Positions 1 through 8,499 of a stretch of 20,303 nucleotides of DNA are shown here, piece after piece. The first letter of the stretch is position 1, and each line of letters begins with the position of its first letter. Origin of the DNA: Chloromonas sp. AAM2 (taxonomy: Eukaryota > Chlorophyta > Chlorophyceae > Chlamydomonadales > Chlamydomonadaceae); contig QAXH01004676.1 in assembly GCA_004335635.1 (NCBI GenBank), positions 399 to 20,701 on the forward strand, read 5' to 3'. Position numbers and translations under genes: made by a program. The notes under the pieces are model-generated. The model had not been told where the DNA came from. It ran no database searches and was given only the letters and a program-made list of their open reading frames with translations.

Positions 1-103
1 ATGTGAGTGACACCGCCTGCACACCAAGTCACACATGTGAGTGACACCGCCTGCACACCAAGCCACACATGTGACTGCACACCAAGCCACACAGCTCAAG
101 AAT
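1..103. repeat. 35-bp-class tandem repeat, about 2.5 copies
   Basis: Two nearly identical copies of about 34 bases (atgtgagtgacaccgcctgc followed by acaccaagYcacac) are followed by a shortened third copy with an internal deletion. They begin at the window edge, so the array may extend further left. The units share the atgtgagtgac start with the 30-bp array that follows, so the two arrays are related by descent. The repeat probably lies inside or beyond a long intron of the minus-strand thiazole kinase gene. Confidence 0.85.
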
Positions 104-495
104 ACGCGTGAGTGACCGCACACATCAGTGACAGCATGTGAGTGACGCACACATGATTGACAGCATGTGAGTGACCGCACACATCAGTGACAGCATGTGA
201 GTGACCGCACACATGAGTGACAGCATGTAAGTGACCGCACACATGAGTGACAGCATGTGAGTGACCGCACACATCAGTGACAGCATGTGAGTGACGCACA
301 CATGAGTAGCTGCACATGTGAGTGACCGCACACATGAGTGACAGCATGCGAGTGACCGCACACATCAGTGACAGCACATGTGAGTGACCGCACACATGAG
401 TGACAGCGTGTCAGTGACCACACACATGAGTGACAGCATGTGAGTGACCGCACACATCAGTGACAGCATCTGAGTGACGCACACACGTGAATAGC
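104..495. repeat. 30-bp minisatellite, about 13 copies
   Basis: Thirteen consecutive units follow the pattern atgtgagtgaccgcacacat then Sagtgacagc, where S is C or G. Most units are exactly 30 bases; units near 136, 285 and 468 share a one-base deletion (gtgacgcacac). From the third unit onward the variable base cycles C, G, G, giving a higher-order period of about 90 bases. Because 30 is a multiple of three, the minus strand is open as a His/Cys/Val-rich frame, but this is a by-product of the repeat and not a gene. Confidence 0.92.
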
Positions 496-927
496 GTTGC
501 AGTAGAGTATCCTAGCGCAGTCACCTTTGCCCGTGTACTACCTGAACTGATGAACTGTAATAAAGCTGGCCTACACACGGCCCTGTCTTGAGTCTTTTTG
601 GACCGGCCCTCAACGGTATCTGTCTTGAGTCATTAAGCTGTCCTGCATTGATCTGATCTGTCTGGACGCCCCAGCATCCTCTGAAAAGCTAGCACCCCAG
701 CACTCGACCAAATCTTGCTTATCTGATACTCTTCAAGACCTGCGATGGCTGCTCGGCACCTCCGGTCGTATGCACCTGACCTCGCCTTCACTTTCCGCTC
801 CCCACCTCCACTCCATTGCCATCCTCTTCCCTGTTGTTCTCAGCTGTGCAATGCTCAGCGGCAAGTGCTCTCAGCTTTCTTAATCGCCCTGATCATGTTC
901 TCCCTCCTGCTCCTCTCCAGCCCTCAC
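496..927. other. Non-coding stretch, probably intron of the thiazole kinase gene
   Basis: I looked for the next expected exon of the minus-strand thiazole kinase gene, which should carry a DPVG-like segment, and found none on either strand. A plus-strand tgtaataaa occurs near 557. It resembles a poly(A) signal but lies antisense to the gene, with no plus-strand coding region leading to it. The simplest reading is intron sequence, which together with the minisatellite would make this intron at least 927 bases long. Confidence 0.5.
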
Positions 928-1573
928 CTTCTTGGCCGCAAGCTTCTTGCTGGCAATCCACTCGCTGCTGAGTGTGCCCATGTTTATGAGCAGGGCTGAG
1001 GAAATGGACACAAAATCCTCCACTTCGTCCAAGGAGTGGGCCTGAACAAGCATACGTGATTACAGGATATCATCACGACTGTTGTTGTGGCATAAAGGCA
1101 GCAACAGAGCCTGGCCGATAATGCAGGGCAGAAAGTGAGACCATGCGTGTGGAAAACATGAGCGGGTGGCAATGGTTTGGTAACAGAACACGATGAATTT
1201 AAGGGCTGGTGATTATAATCAGAACAGAGGAAAGACACAGGGCACAAGGTGGCAATACTTTTTGTGCAATACTCTTGGAGGTGTGGGTGTAATACTCTTG
1301 TAGGGGGTTAGTGAAAGGTTACACAATCTCGCAGTCGAACAGGATCTAGAGATTGTCGCCAACAAAGCCCAGCACGGTGAGAACTAACCACACAGATACT
1401 ATATCTTGAGGCCACCCACCCACCATTGCAGGGGAAGCTCCAGCTGCCAGCAACACGTTAGCCATAATGTCCATGGAAACAAAGTTGGTGATGCACTGGA
1501 CTAGGGGCTTCTTGCGCCGCATGGCCAGCCATGTTGCCCAGCAAGATTCCCCGGTAGTGTCCAGTGAAGCCAT
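928..1573 (-). CDS. thiM: Hydroxyethylthiazole kinase, 5' part (two exons, runs off left edge)
   Basis: The enzyme phosphorylates 4-methyl-5-(2-hydroxyethyl)thiazole with ATP, a salvage step feeding thiamine phosphate synthesis. Exon 1 (1573-1424, 50 codons) runs from a Met (MASLD...) to ASPAM and contains [19 protein letters not shown], the hallmark N-terminal motif of the family. Exon 2 (1041-928, 38 codons) starts [10 protein letters not shown] and contains [10 protein letters not shown], the next conserved block. The intron between them has a gtgggt donor and a ttcag acceptor, both in phase 0, and the join [15 protein letters not shown] matches family order. Exon 2 ends at AAG before gtgaggg. 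Family members are about 260-280 residues, so roughly two thirds lies beyond the window after an intron of at least 927 bases. The start codon is inferred; an upstream exon with a targeting peptide cannot be excluded because the frame stays open to 1720. The gene is divergent from the TruA gene. Confidence 0.88.
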
Positions 1574-2447
1574 CAGCAGCAATTCACCCAGATTCACCCG
1601 AGCCCCGCTGAAAACGTTTGCGGGAGAAGCGCTCCCAGTGTTGGTGGGCGAACTACTTTGGTGGGCGACCTGGGGTTGATCGCAGACTGCTTTAGCGATT
1701 ATGCCGGATATCCAACGCACACTGGGACAGCCGGATCAATCCAAAGTCGGCGGATGGCCACTGATTTGACGTCATCTTGTCGGTTGGATGCCGGTTGTTT
1801 TGATGTCAGTTATTGCGCCCTGCAAAGTGTGGCCATGTGTGGCCAGCCCATGTTCAGGTGCTTGCATGTGCAGCAGGCAGTGTTTGTCTCCAATGCACCA
1901 GAGCTGTTCTTAGATAGATGCCGGTTGGCCTGCCACTTGGGCCTTCCTGGCTTTGCCTTGGTCCCACAAACAGCCCACAGCTTTCAGTGACCATTAGGTC
2001 TGCTCATGCGTGCGGCCTGGAGATAGCTGGTGCATTGAATCGGGCGCCAGCTCGGCCAAGGTCACTTCGTGGCGTTCACTCAACTCATGGCCCCATGGCG
2101 GCCAGTCTTGTGCTGCCCGGTCATCACAGCGCGCATCACACAGGGATTAGCTGCACGCAACATGAGCAAACAAGCACAGCCCATGGCAGGCACAGTCACG
2201 TAGCGCCTTGTGCCACCCAATCATCCACAGATGCAATCTCAGGTGAGCAGCACGCTTCCAGCTGAACTTGGCATCTTCCCATTACGTATGTATATTCACG
2301 TTGAGCAAGCCGTCACAGGACACAGAACGAAGATGTCCACTGCCCTACTTCACCCTGAACCAGGAACATAGCCATGCCGTGTCACAAACAGGCTACAGAT
2401 TTCAGGAACGAGATGGTCTTGAGGAACGAGATGAACTGAGTTCTCTC
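1574..2447. other. Divergent spacer between thiM and the TruA-family gene
   Basis: This 874-base stretch separates the minus-strand thiM start from the first plus-strand TruA-family exon I can support. It should hold both promoters and 5' UTRs. Open frames here (for example 1658-1990 and 1918-2265 plus) show no family motifs. The frame of the first TruA-family exon stays open upstream to about 2268 and reads acidic, coding-like residues (ERDGLEERDELSSL) just before the chosen Met, so the true first exon may start earlier. I see no TATA box or riboswitch I would defend. Confidence 0.5.
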
Positions 2448-5400
2448 ATGCACATGGTGCTGGCAGAGGACGGCCATGCAGGTTACGTGCCTGCCCACGT
2501 GGCCCATGCATCACCAGATAGTGCACCAGATGAATCAGCGCAGCAGAAGCTCACCAAGCACGGTAGCACGGGGTGGACCGCCGCACAACAAAAGAGTGTT
2601 CTCACAGATGGGAGAAACTGGCAGGTGAGGTGTGACCATGTGTCCCACATGCGCTGCCCTAGCTGTGAACGTTCTCTGCAATCTGTCACCCAGGTGCGGG
2701 GCAAGTGTGTGGCAAGCAGGATACACAGCCAAGACGCAGGGACCAATGTGCTGATGGCAGCGGGAGCTGGGGCAAAAGCAAACCACCGCACTTGGGACGA
2801 GAAGCGTGTGTTGCAATGCGTTGTCATTTCTTGCTGACAACATTGCAGTGCTTGTTCAAGCCTGCGTGTGCATGAGTGTGACCTTCAACGCAATCCTGCA
2901 TGCGCATACAGGCTGTGCGGGATTTCTGGCGGGATGTGATAGCGGGCCGGGCTTCTATCGGCGACCTGCAGCCACCACTGGTGCCTGCCGAGCAACTGAT
3001 GCCCGACATGCATGTCCACGACCGCAAAGCAGACACCCATGCGACCTCACACACCATCACACCCAGTAGCAGTGAGGAGGGGAATCACTCCTCTGCGGAC
3101 TGTGGGCATGAAGCAGAGTTGGCAGATGCTGGCAACAGTAACAGCAGAAACGGCAGTGACGGCAGTAACAGTGTTAGCGCCACGGTGTCTACATCGCCTA
3201 GGAGGAGGAAGCAGAAGCATGAGCGGCTCACGTACAAGGTGATGACAGGATTTGATGTTGAGTGCAGGTTTGACTGCCAGCTGCAACTTCATCAGTCCTT
3301 CTTATACGACTTTAGTGGTAATGACTTCAACGTTTCTGGTATCAGTCCTAACAGTAGTGTGTTGATTGGTGTCTCAAATCAGTATGTATGTTTACATTGC
3401 GGATGCTTTCACGCCATCATGATCAGATTTCATCACTGTCTCGGGAGTCATGCAAGCTTTTGTACAAAGCATACATTTTACGCCAAAGAAGGGGTGCACA
3501 GCACAAAGCAAACAAGCAGGGGTCTTGGGCCCTCTGTAGCAAGCCATCAGCATCATGAACAAGTACGCGCAGTGTGTGCAACTAAAGGGGGACTGCTGCA
3601 CTGGCCCAGTGTAGCCGATTGAAGCCAGTGCACGCACAGCAGGTTGGCAGCTGGGGCAGCGAGATCACTATGTGGTTTGCATGATTGTCCTTGCCTCAGG
3701 TGGCCCTTGCCTACTACGGCCCGAGCTTTGATGGGTGGGCGCGTCAGTCGGGCAATGCCTGTGCGGGCCTCACGGTGGAGGCGGCCCTCTGCACCGCACT
3801 TCAGTCGCTGATGGGCCCGGGGGCCAAGGCGGGAGTGGCGGGCGCGGGTCGGACGGACAAGGGGGTCAGCGCTGCGGGGCAGGTGGGGGGAGGAAGGGAG
3901 TCCCAGGCACATCGCCGGTCATTCTATCTGGCCTGCCACTTTTGTACAGTCGCAGGAAAGGAAAGGAAAATGAAGGAAGGTTGCGGGAGAAAAACCAGGC
4001 CCAGCGGCGGGCAATCTTCAGCATGCCCCCAGGCCACACAAAGTATTGTACCGACCCCAGGTTGACACTTGCTCCACACAACGGGCACTTACAACACCGG
4101 TTACAGTGGTACTCACAGGAATTGTCCCAGAACTGGCAAACTTGCTTTTTTCTGCCTTTGTACAATCATAGTGTATGCCACGTGGTGCCACTTAACAAAC
4201 AGGGCTCGTAGACTGATAGCCAAGTTCAGTGCAGATCACGTGCGTTTACCAGGTATGGGGTCAAATACAGTGTGCAGCCAGTCAAAGGCACCAAGGCACC
4301 AAGGCACCTGAGCAGTGCACTCGTCACCACGCAGCGTGGTCAAACAGTTTTTATTTCTTGCATACAGACCAGGACCATCTTAATTCAAGGCGTACGCACA
4401 GGCTTGGCACACCTGCCCCCCACATCACGACAGCCCATCAATCCAGCCTCTCTTCTTCTGCCTGTTTAGTTCACTCAAGCTTCTTTGCCACCCAGTGCTC
4501 ATCCCTTGATGTCGCTTCAGGTCTTCTCGTTCTATTCGTGGCTTCCTCAGCTCCCGCAGCACGCCATTGCCCAGGCCATCCACTCGGGTGGGGGGGCACC
4601 TCCAGGCACCATGCGCCTCCTAGCCTCCGCCGTCAAGCCTAGGAACTTCCACGCGCAGTTCTCTGCCACATGGCGCCGGTACGTCTACCTCCTGCCTCTC
4701 AGGTCCACTATCAGCTGTGGGCATGGCAGCACAGGGTCAGTGGTCGTCAAGGCATCACCTGGGCAAAGTATGACAACGCGGTTGGAGGGCAGTAATGCAT
4801 CATCAGGGCAGGTGAGGTACGGCCTCATGGACTGCCCTAGGGTCATTGCATGTAGCATTAATGACTCTTCAAAGTCCACCCCTGTTGTTGTACATTATCG
4901 ACGAAGCCAGCGGCAGAAAACCAAACTTACTCGCACCAGCACCTGTTGTGTCTGCAATCTGAGTAGGAGGGCAGCGATGGTGGCAAAGCCTTTCTTACTC
5001 TTGACCAGTGTTTCATTCCCAGCAAACGCTTGATGATTGAATCATCATCAATTCTGAGTCTCTTTTGTTGCAAATTTCGTGGCAGGGATTTCTCATGTTT
5101 CATCCGTTGCTCACAGGTGTTCCTGCGCACGATAGAAAACAATGAACGATGCTAGAAAAACAACACTGTTCTCAACCTGCAGAGGGAAGGCACAAGTGAA
5201 GCTCACACGAGGGACTGTACAGAGCAGAGAAAGGACGCTCATGCTGCACTCAATCAAGATCTGATGGACGTTCGGTTGGGGAGCAACGCTCAAGAAGTGT
5301 CCGAGCCAGAGCGGCAGGCATGGCTGCAGACGTTTCTTGAGCAGGGCAAAGTCTCACAGTCAGATCTGGATCAAATGAACCATGTGCGTCAGTTACAGCA

Positions 5401-6980
5401 GTTGGAAGACGTTGACCCGGCGCTTGTGCATGAGCTGCTGCAGCCGCTTGTGGGCGCCCTTTTGGACTTCAATGCCTATGCCCGTGACACACCCAAAGGT
5501 CAGGACGGTCATCTACTATCAATGTGGCCTTTGGAATACACGTAATTCTGACGTGCATGCATCACTTAGCTTTCAGGGTTATCAGAGTATCTGCTGGCCT
5601 TCGGCTCGGCGCCTTGGTCTACAACTGGTATGAAAGGTATGAAGCATGTTGTTGATGACATGAATAATGATATGAAAGGAGGCCTGTCATCTTGTGATGC
5701 TGCCCTTCGACACTGCGCGTGCCTGGTGTTCTGCCCTTCCGCACATGGACACAACTGGGCTCTGTTCTGCTGCCCTTGGCACGGAACAACCCGATGCACC
5801 ACAGAACAAGCTATGCTGCATGCCCTGGTGCCTGCCGTCCTGCTTCAGTTCGAATACCACCATTGCCCATGTCTGCATGCGTGTGCAGGCAAGGACACCA
5901 TCTGCTGTCTGCAGCTGGCACGTGCCACACGGGTCTCACTTCCAGCGCCTGCTCCATGCAATGACATCGCTTCGCATGGGACGGCAAGCGACTTGGATAC
6001 TCGATCTGAGCAGCCAGCTGTACAAGCCCTGTGCATTGAGCTGGTGGCAGACCGTTTCCTGCGCAAGTGGGTGGCGGGGCGCATGCTGCTGGCATGGGTT
6101 GCTGAGCGGCGGGCTGGCATCTGCGTGCGACTAGTGACCATGCACTGGCCAGCCGCCATAGGGTTGAGCAATGGAAACTGAACAGTTGAACAGCACAGCT
6201 GGGCACACAGTTGAACAGTTGAACACAGTTGAACAGTTGGGCACAGTTGAACAGTTGGGCACACAGTTGAACAGTTGAACACAGTTGAACACAGTTGAAC
6301 AGTTGAACACAGTTGAACACAGTTGAACAGTTGAACACAGTTGAACAGTTGGGAACCACACAGTTGGGCATGATAGCTAGTGTAACGTCATGAAACTTTT
6401 TATCATGAAACATTGGTTGGACATACCCAGCTCAGCTCTGACGCCTCTTACACACAGTGCCACGGTGTGAGTGTGTGTTCCTGCTTTGTGCAGGATGGTT
6501 CGTGTCCTTGTGAGCACGGTAGTCATGGAGGCGCTTGCCATACAGGCCTCAGCACACGCACAAGGGCAAGGGAATACCAGTCCCTGTGCTGCTCAGCCTG
6601 AGCTCGACAGACAGGCGCGGCAGGAGGCAGCCTCATGCAACACTCCACCCAGTACCTTAACTGACCAACTGAATACACCGATGGATTTGCCCATGGGAAC
6701 CATGCAGCCTCCAAGTGGCAGACAGCACGCGTTGAGCCAGTCTGGTACAGGCTTGAGCCTCAATCCGTTACCAGCCATGGCAGGCACCACAGTAGATCAC
6801 CTTGGCCAGTACCTGAGCACTGCACTTCTGCCCGCAGCGAGCCCGCATGACATGGATTGCATGCAAGCCATGCTGACTCACTGCCGGCCGGGGGCGGACA
6901 GGCGCGACACCTGCGCACCTGCACCGGCTGAAGGGCTGTGTTTTGCAGGCGTGGGTTATAATGATTACGGGTGGCAATAG
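2448..6980 (+). CDS. tRNA pseudouridine synthase, TruA family (seven exons)
   Basis: Enzymes of this family convert uridine to pseudouridine in the anticodon arm of tRNA. Exons: 2448-2624, 2912-3238, 3700-3882, 4521-4811, 5183-5498, 5889-6066, 6494-6980 (stop TAG 6978-6980). All phases agree, giving about 652 residues. Motifs in order: RLTYK-VALAYYGPSFDGWARQ (exon 2/3 join), GAGRTDKGVSAAGQ with the catalytic Asp (about D221), ATWRRYVYLLPLR (exon 4), DFNAYARDTPKG-KDTICC (exon 5/6), LCIELVADRFLRK-MVRVLV (exon 6/7) and PAEGLCFAGVGYNDYGWQ at the end. Bacterial TruA is about 270 residues. Here a Ser/Asn-rich N-terminal region, a linker before residue 420 and a Gln/Ala-rich insert of roughly 110 residues in exon 7 make up the extra length. 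The first exon is the weakest: it joins 2912 in phase, but translation could instead begin at the ATG at 2900. Another possible exon, 2694-2807, has a poor donor. The large N-terminus could include an organelle-targeting signal; I cannot tell which compartment. Confidence 0.85.
3883..4520 (+). other. Intron 3 of the TruA-family gene (638 bases)
   Basis: The donor is gtgggg after GGGCAG and the acceptor is cgcttcag before GTCTTC, phase 0. The join restores AAGQ-VFSFYSW, as expected after the GRTDKG active-site loop. It contains a 29-base dispersed element at 4123-4151 also found at 14141-14169, and a short aaggcacc triplication near 4287-4310. No coding content is supported inside it. Confidence 0.75.
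4123..4151 (+). repeat. Dispersed repeat, copy 1
   Basis: The segment begins tgtcccagaactggcaaa and ends in a T run (ctttttt). The first 18 bases and the final seven are identical to those at 14141-14169, in the same orientation, about 10 kb away. The flanks are also weakly similar (aggaat versus ggaaac just before). It lies in an intron of the TruA-family gene, so it is probably the tail of a short mobile element or another dispersed family. Confidence 0.6.
6067..6493 (+). other. Intron 6 of the TruA-family gene, holding a minisatellite
   Basis: The donor gtgggt interrupts a Lys codon (CGC AA|G) and the acceptor ttgtgcag restores it as FLRK-MVRVLV, the conserved helix of TruA enzymes. Most of the left half is the agttgaac tandem array described separately. 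Confidence 0.85.
6180..6368. repeat. agttgaac minisatellite (alternating 8- and 10-bp units)
   Basis: About twenty units of agttgaac, some preceded by an extra ac (acagttgaac) and some replaced by agttgggcac, are arranged in tandem. Unit lengths of 8 and 10 bases alternate irregularly. The array lies wholly within intron 6 of the TruA-family gene. Its minus strand is open as a repetitive Cys/Ser/Thr/Val frame (CSTVFN-like), which I attribute to the repeat. Confidence 0.9.
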
Positions 6981-8499
6981 TGTGAGGTCAGGGTGTGTCT
7001 CTGGCTTGACGTCTTCTGGTGCTTGCCACCTACTGAGTGTATGAACACCCGCAAAGCACTTTGCACGGTTGCTGTAGTTGTCAAAGCAGGACTCGGAATG
7101 AGCTACTATATGGTAAACCATAAGCCTAAACCCTGACCCTCATAGCATGTTACAAAGGGTTGAATTTCAGCTCTTTCCGCAAGGATGGCACCACTTCAGC
7201 TGTTGTGCTTCGTTTCCGTGAGGTGTGTCGTGAATGCAGTTGCTTGGTTCACAAAAGCATGCGTGCCCGATGTGGTGATTGTGGCGTGTGATCTTGGAGT
7301 CGTGAAGACGTGAAACAGCAGGAGCCTCCTTGGGCTGTGCATTTTCAGCCTTGCTATGCACTCTGACACTTGGTTGTCACACTGCTAGGTCAACCTCATG
7401 CTCTCAAGCAGGTAATCACTGCTAACACATCATGGTGTCGCTACCAGTGATTCAGTCAACTGAGGCTTGTGTGTCTGGCACAGACAGACGACTAGTCCAC
7501 AGCGAGTGGTGAAACGACTGGCGCAAGGCGTGACAAGTGATAACGCCTATACGTGCACGGGCCACATACGCATGCATGCATGTATGCCCATGCAGCAACG
7601 CCAGGCCTGACCCATGTCGTCAACTCAATAGCTGTTTGGAAGTCAACGTACACAAGTCACAGCACGGTCACAGCACGAGAACTGAGAGAATAGCTCACAC
7701 CTGTCACAGCAGGCTTTTCCCAGCCCACTTGAGTTTGTACTGCCTAGCGCCCGCCATGCACAAGAAGATCTGATAGCAAAAACGCACAACTTCAGGCAAC
7801 CGATGTGTTTCAAGTGCTTCACGTCCTCATGATTTCGCAGGCCATTGCCAAACAGAGTGCAGATGTGGCTGTACACAAAGTAGAAGCAATGGTGGAATTT
7901 GCTGAGAGCCTGCATAGCATGGCCTGATGCAAACATTCACAACCGGAGGACGCTGAAACTTCTGAGGACTACAAATCCTGGGCCACGCCAACGCTACCTG
8001 AGTAGAGTACCACATAACTGCAATACAAACACCAACAAGTGATGCAATTGGGTGTTATCTTTTTGCTGCAGCCCTGCACATAGTTTCACCCAAAGTAGCA
8101 ATCCCCCAACCTGCTGACCAACTGGTCCGAATTGATTCTACAACTGATGACGCAACCAGCAGGCTCAAAGCATCCTGGCTCATCACAAACTCTGCTGAGC
8201 CCTCCTGCTCTTCCCGCAAAAATAGTCTGGGCCAACGCTTTGCAAAGTCTTGCTGCTGTGTGCCCTGCCAACACAACATCACACATACGCCCGCCACTTC
8301 ATGAACTTATCGGCCTGCTGCTTCACACGGATCGTCGCAACATCTGCTTGTTGCACCCATCAAAATCTTTCTCCAGCCCTCCTGCCGCTTCCACAAAACC
8401 AATGAAGACCAACACTTTGCAAAAACTTTGTTGCTGTGTGCCTGCCAACTCCACACTACATGTGCCTGCCAATGCACTCGTAGAATCAGCATAACGTTA
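6981..8499. other. Convergent spacer and probable 3' UTRs
   Basis: This stretch lies between the stop of the plus-strand TruA-family gene and the stop of the minus-strand phosphatase gene. No open frame here carries recognisable motifs. On the minus strand a TGTAA occurs at 7154-7150, which would fit a distant poly(A) signal for the phosphatase gene and imply a 3' UTR of about 1.3 kb. I saw no plus-strand TGTAA shortly after 6980. A diverged direct duplication at 8198-8472 is listed separately. Confidence 0.5.
8198..8472. repeat. Diverged tandem duplication, period about 177 bases
   Basis: A block of about 98 bases starting agccctcctgc at 8198 recurs, diverged, at 8375. Shared stretches in order include agccctcctgc, caacRctttgcaaa, ttgctgctgtgtgcc and ctgccaac. 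Both copies lie just downstream of the phosphatase stop codon, in its likely 3' UTR. Small indels separate the copies, so it is an old duplication and not a coding repeat. Confidence 0.7.

Noticed and set aside
96..395. Open minus-strand frame rich in His, Val, Cys and Ser
   Set aside because: It is a direct translation of the 30-bp tandem repeat, whose length is a multiple of three; the other minus frame is also open there.
1..495. CRISPR-like regular repeat spacing
   Set aside because: Units are adjacent with no unique spacers, and the surrounding genes are eukaryotic with introns.
640..700. Possible TPP riboswitch near thiM (ctgatctgtctgga resembles part of the aptamer)
   Set aside because: It is on the strand opposite to thiM, the CTGAGA motif is missing and the surrounding helices are not there.
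2694..2807. Possible extra exon of the TruA-family gene
   Set aside because: It fits in phase, but its donor (CGT|gtgttg) is weak and the direct join 2624 to 2912 is simpler and also in phase.
5811..6413. 200-residue minus-strand open frame with repeated CSTVFN-like motif
   Set aside because: The repetitive half is the agttgaac array in an intron, and the remainder is antisense to a conserved TruA-family exon.
8132..8494. 120-residue plus-strand open frame
   Set aside because: It covers the diverged duplication in the phosphatase 3' UTR and shows no recognisable domain.
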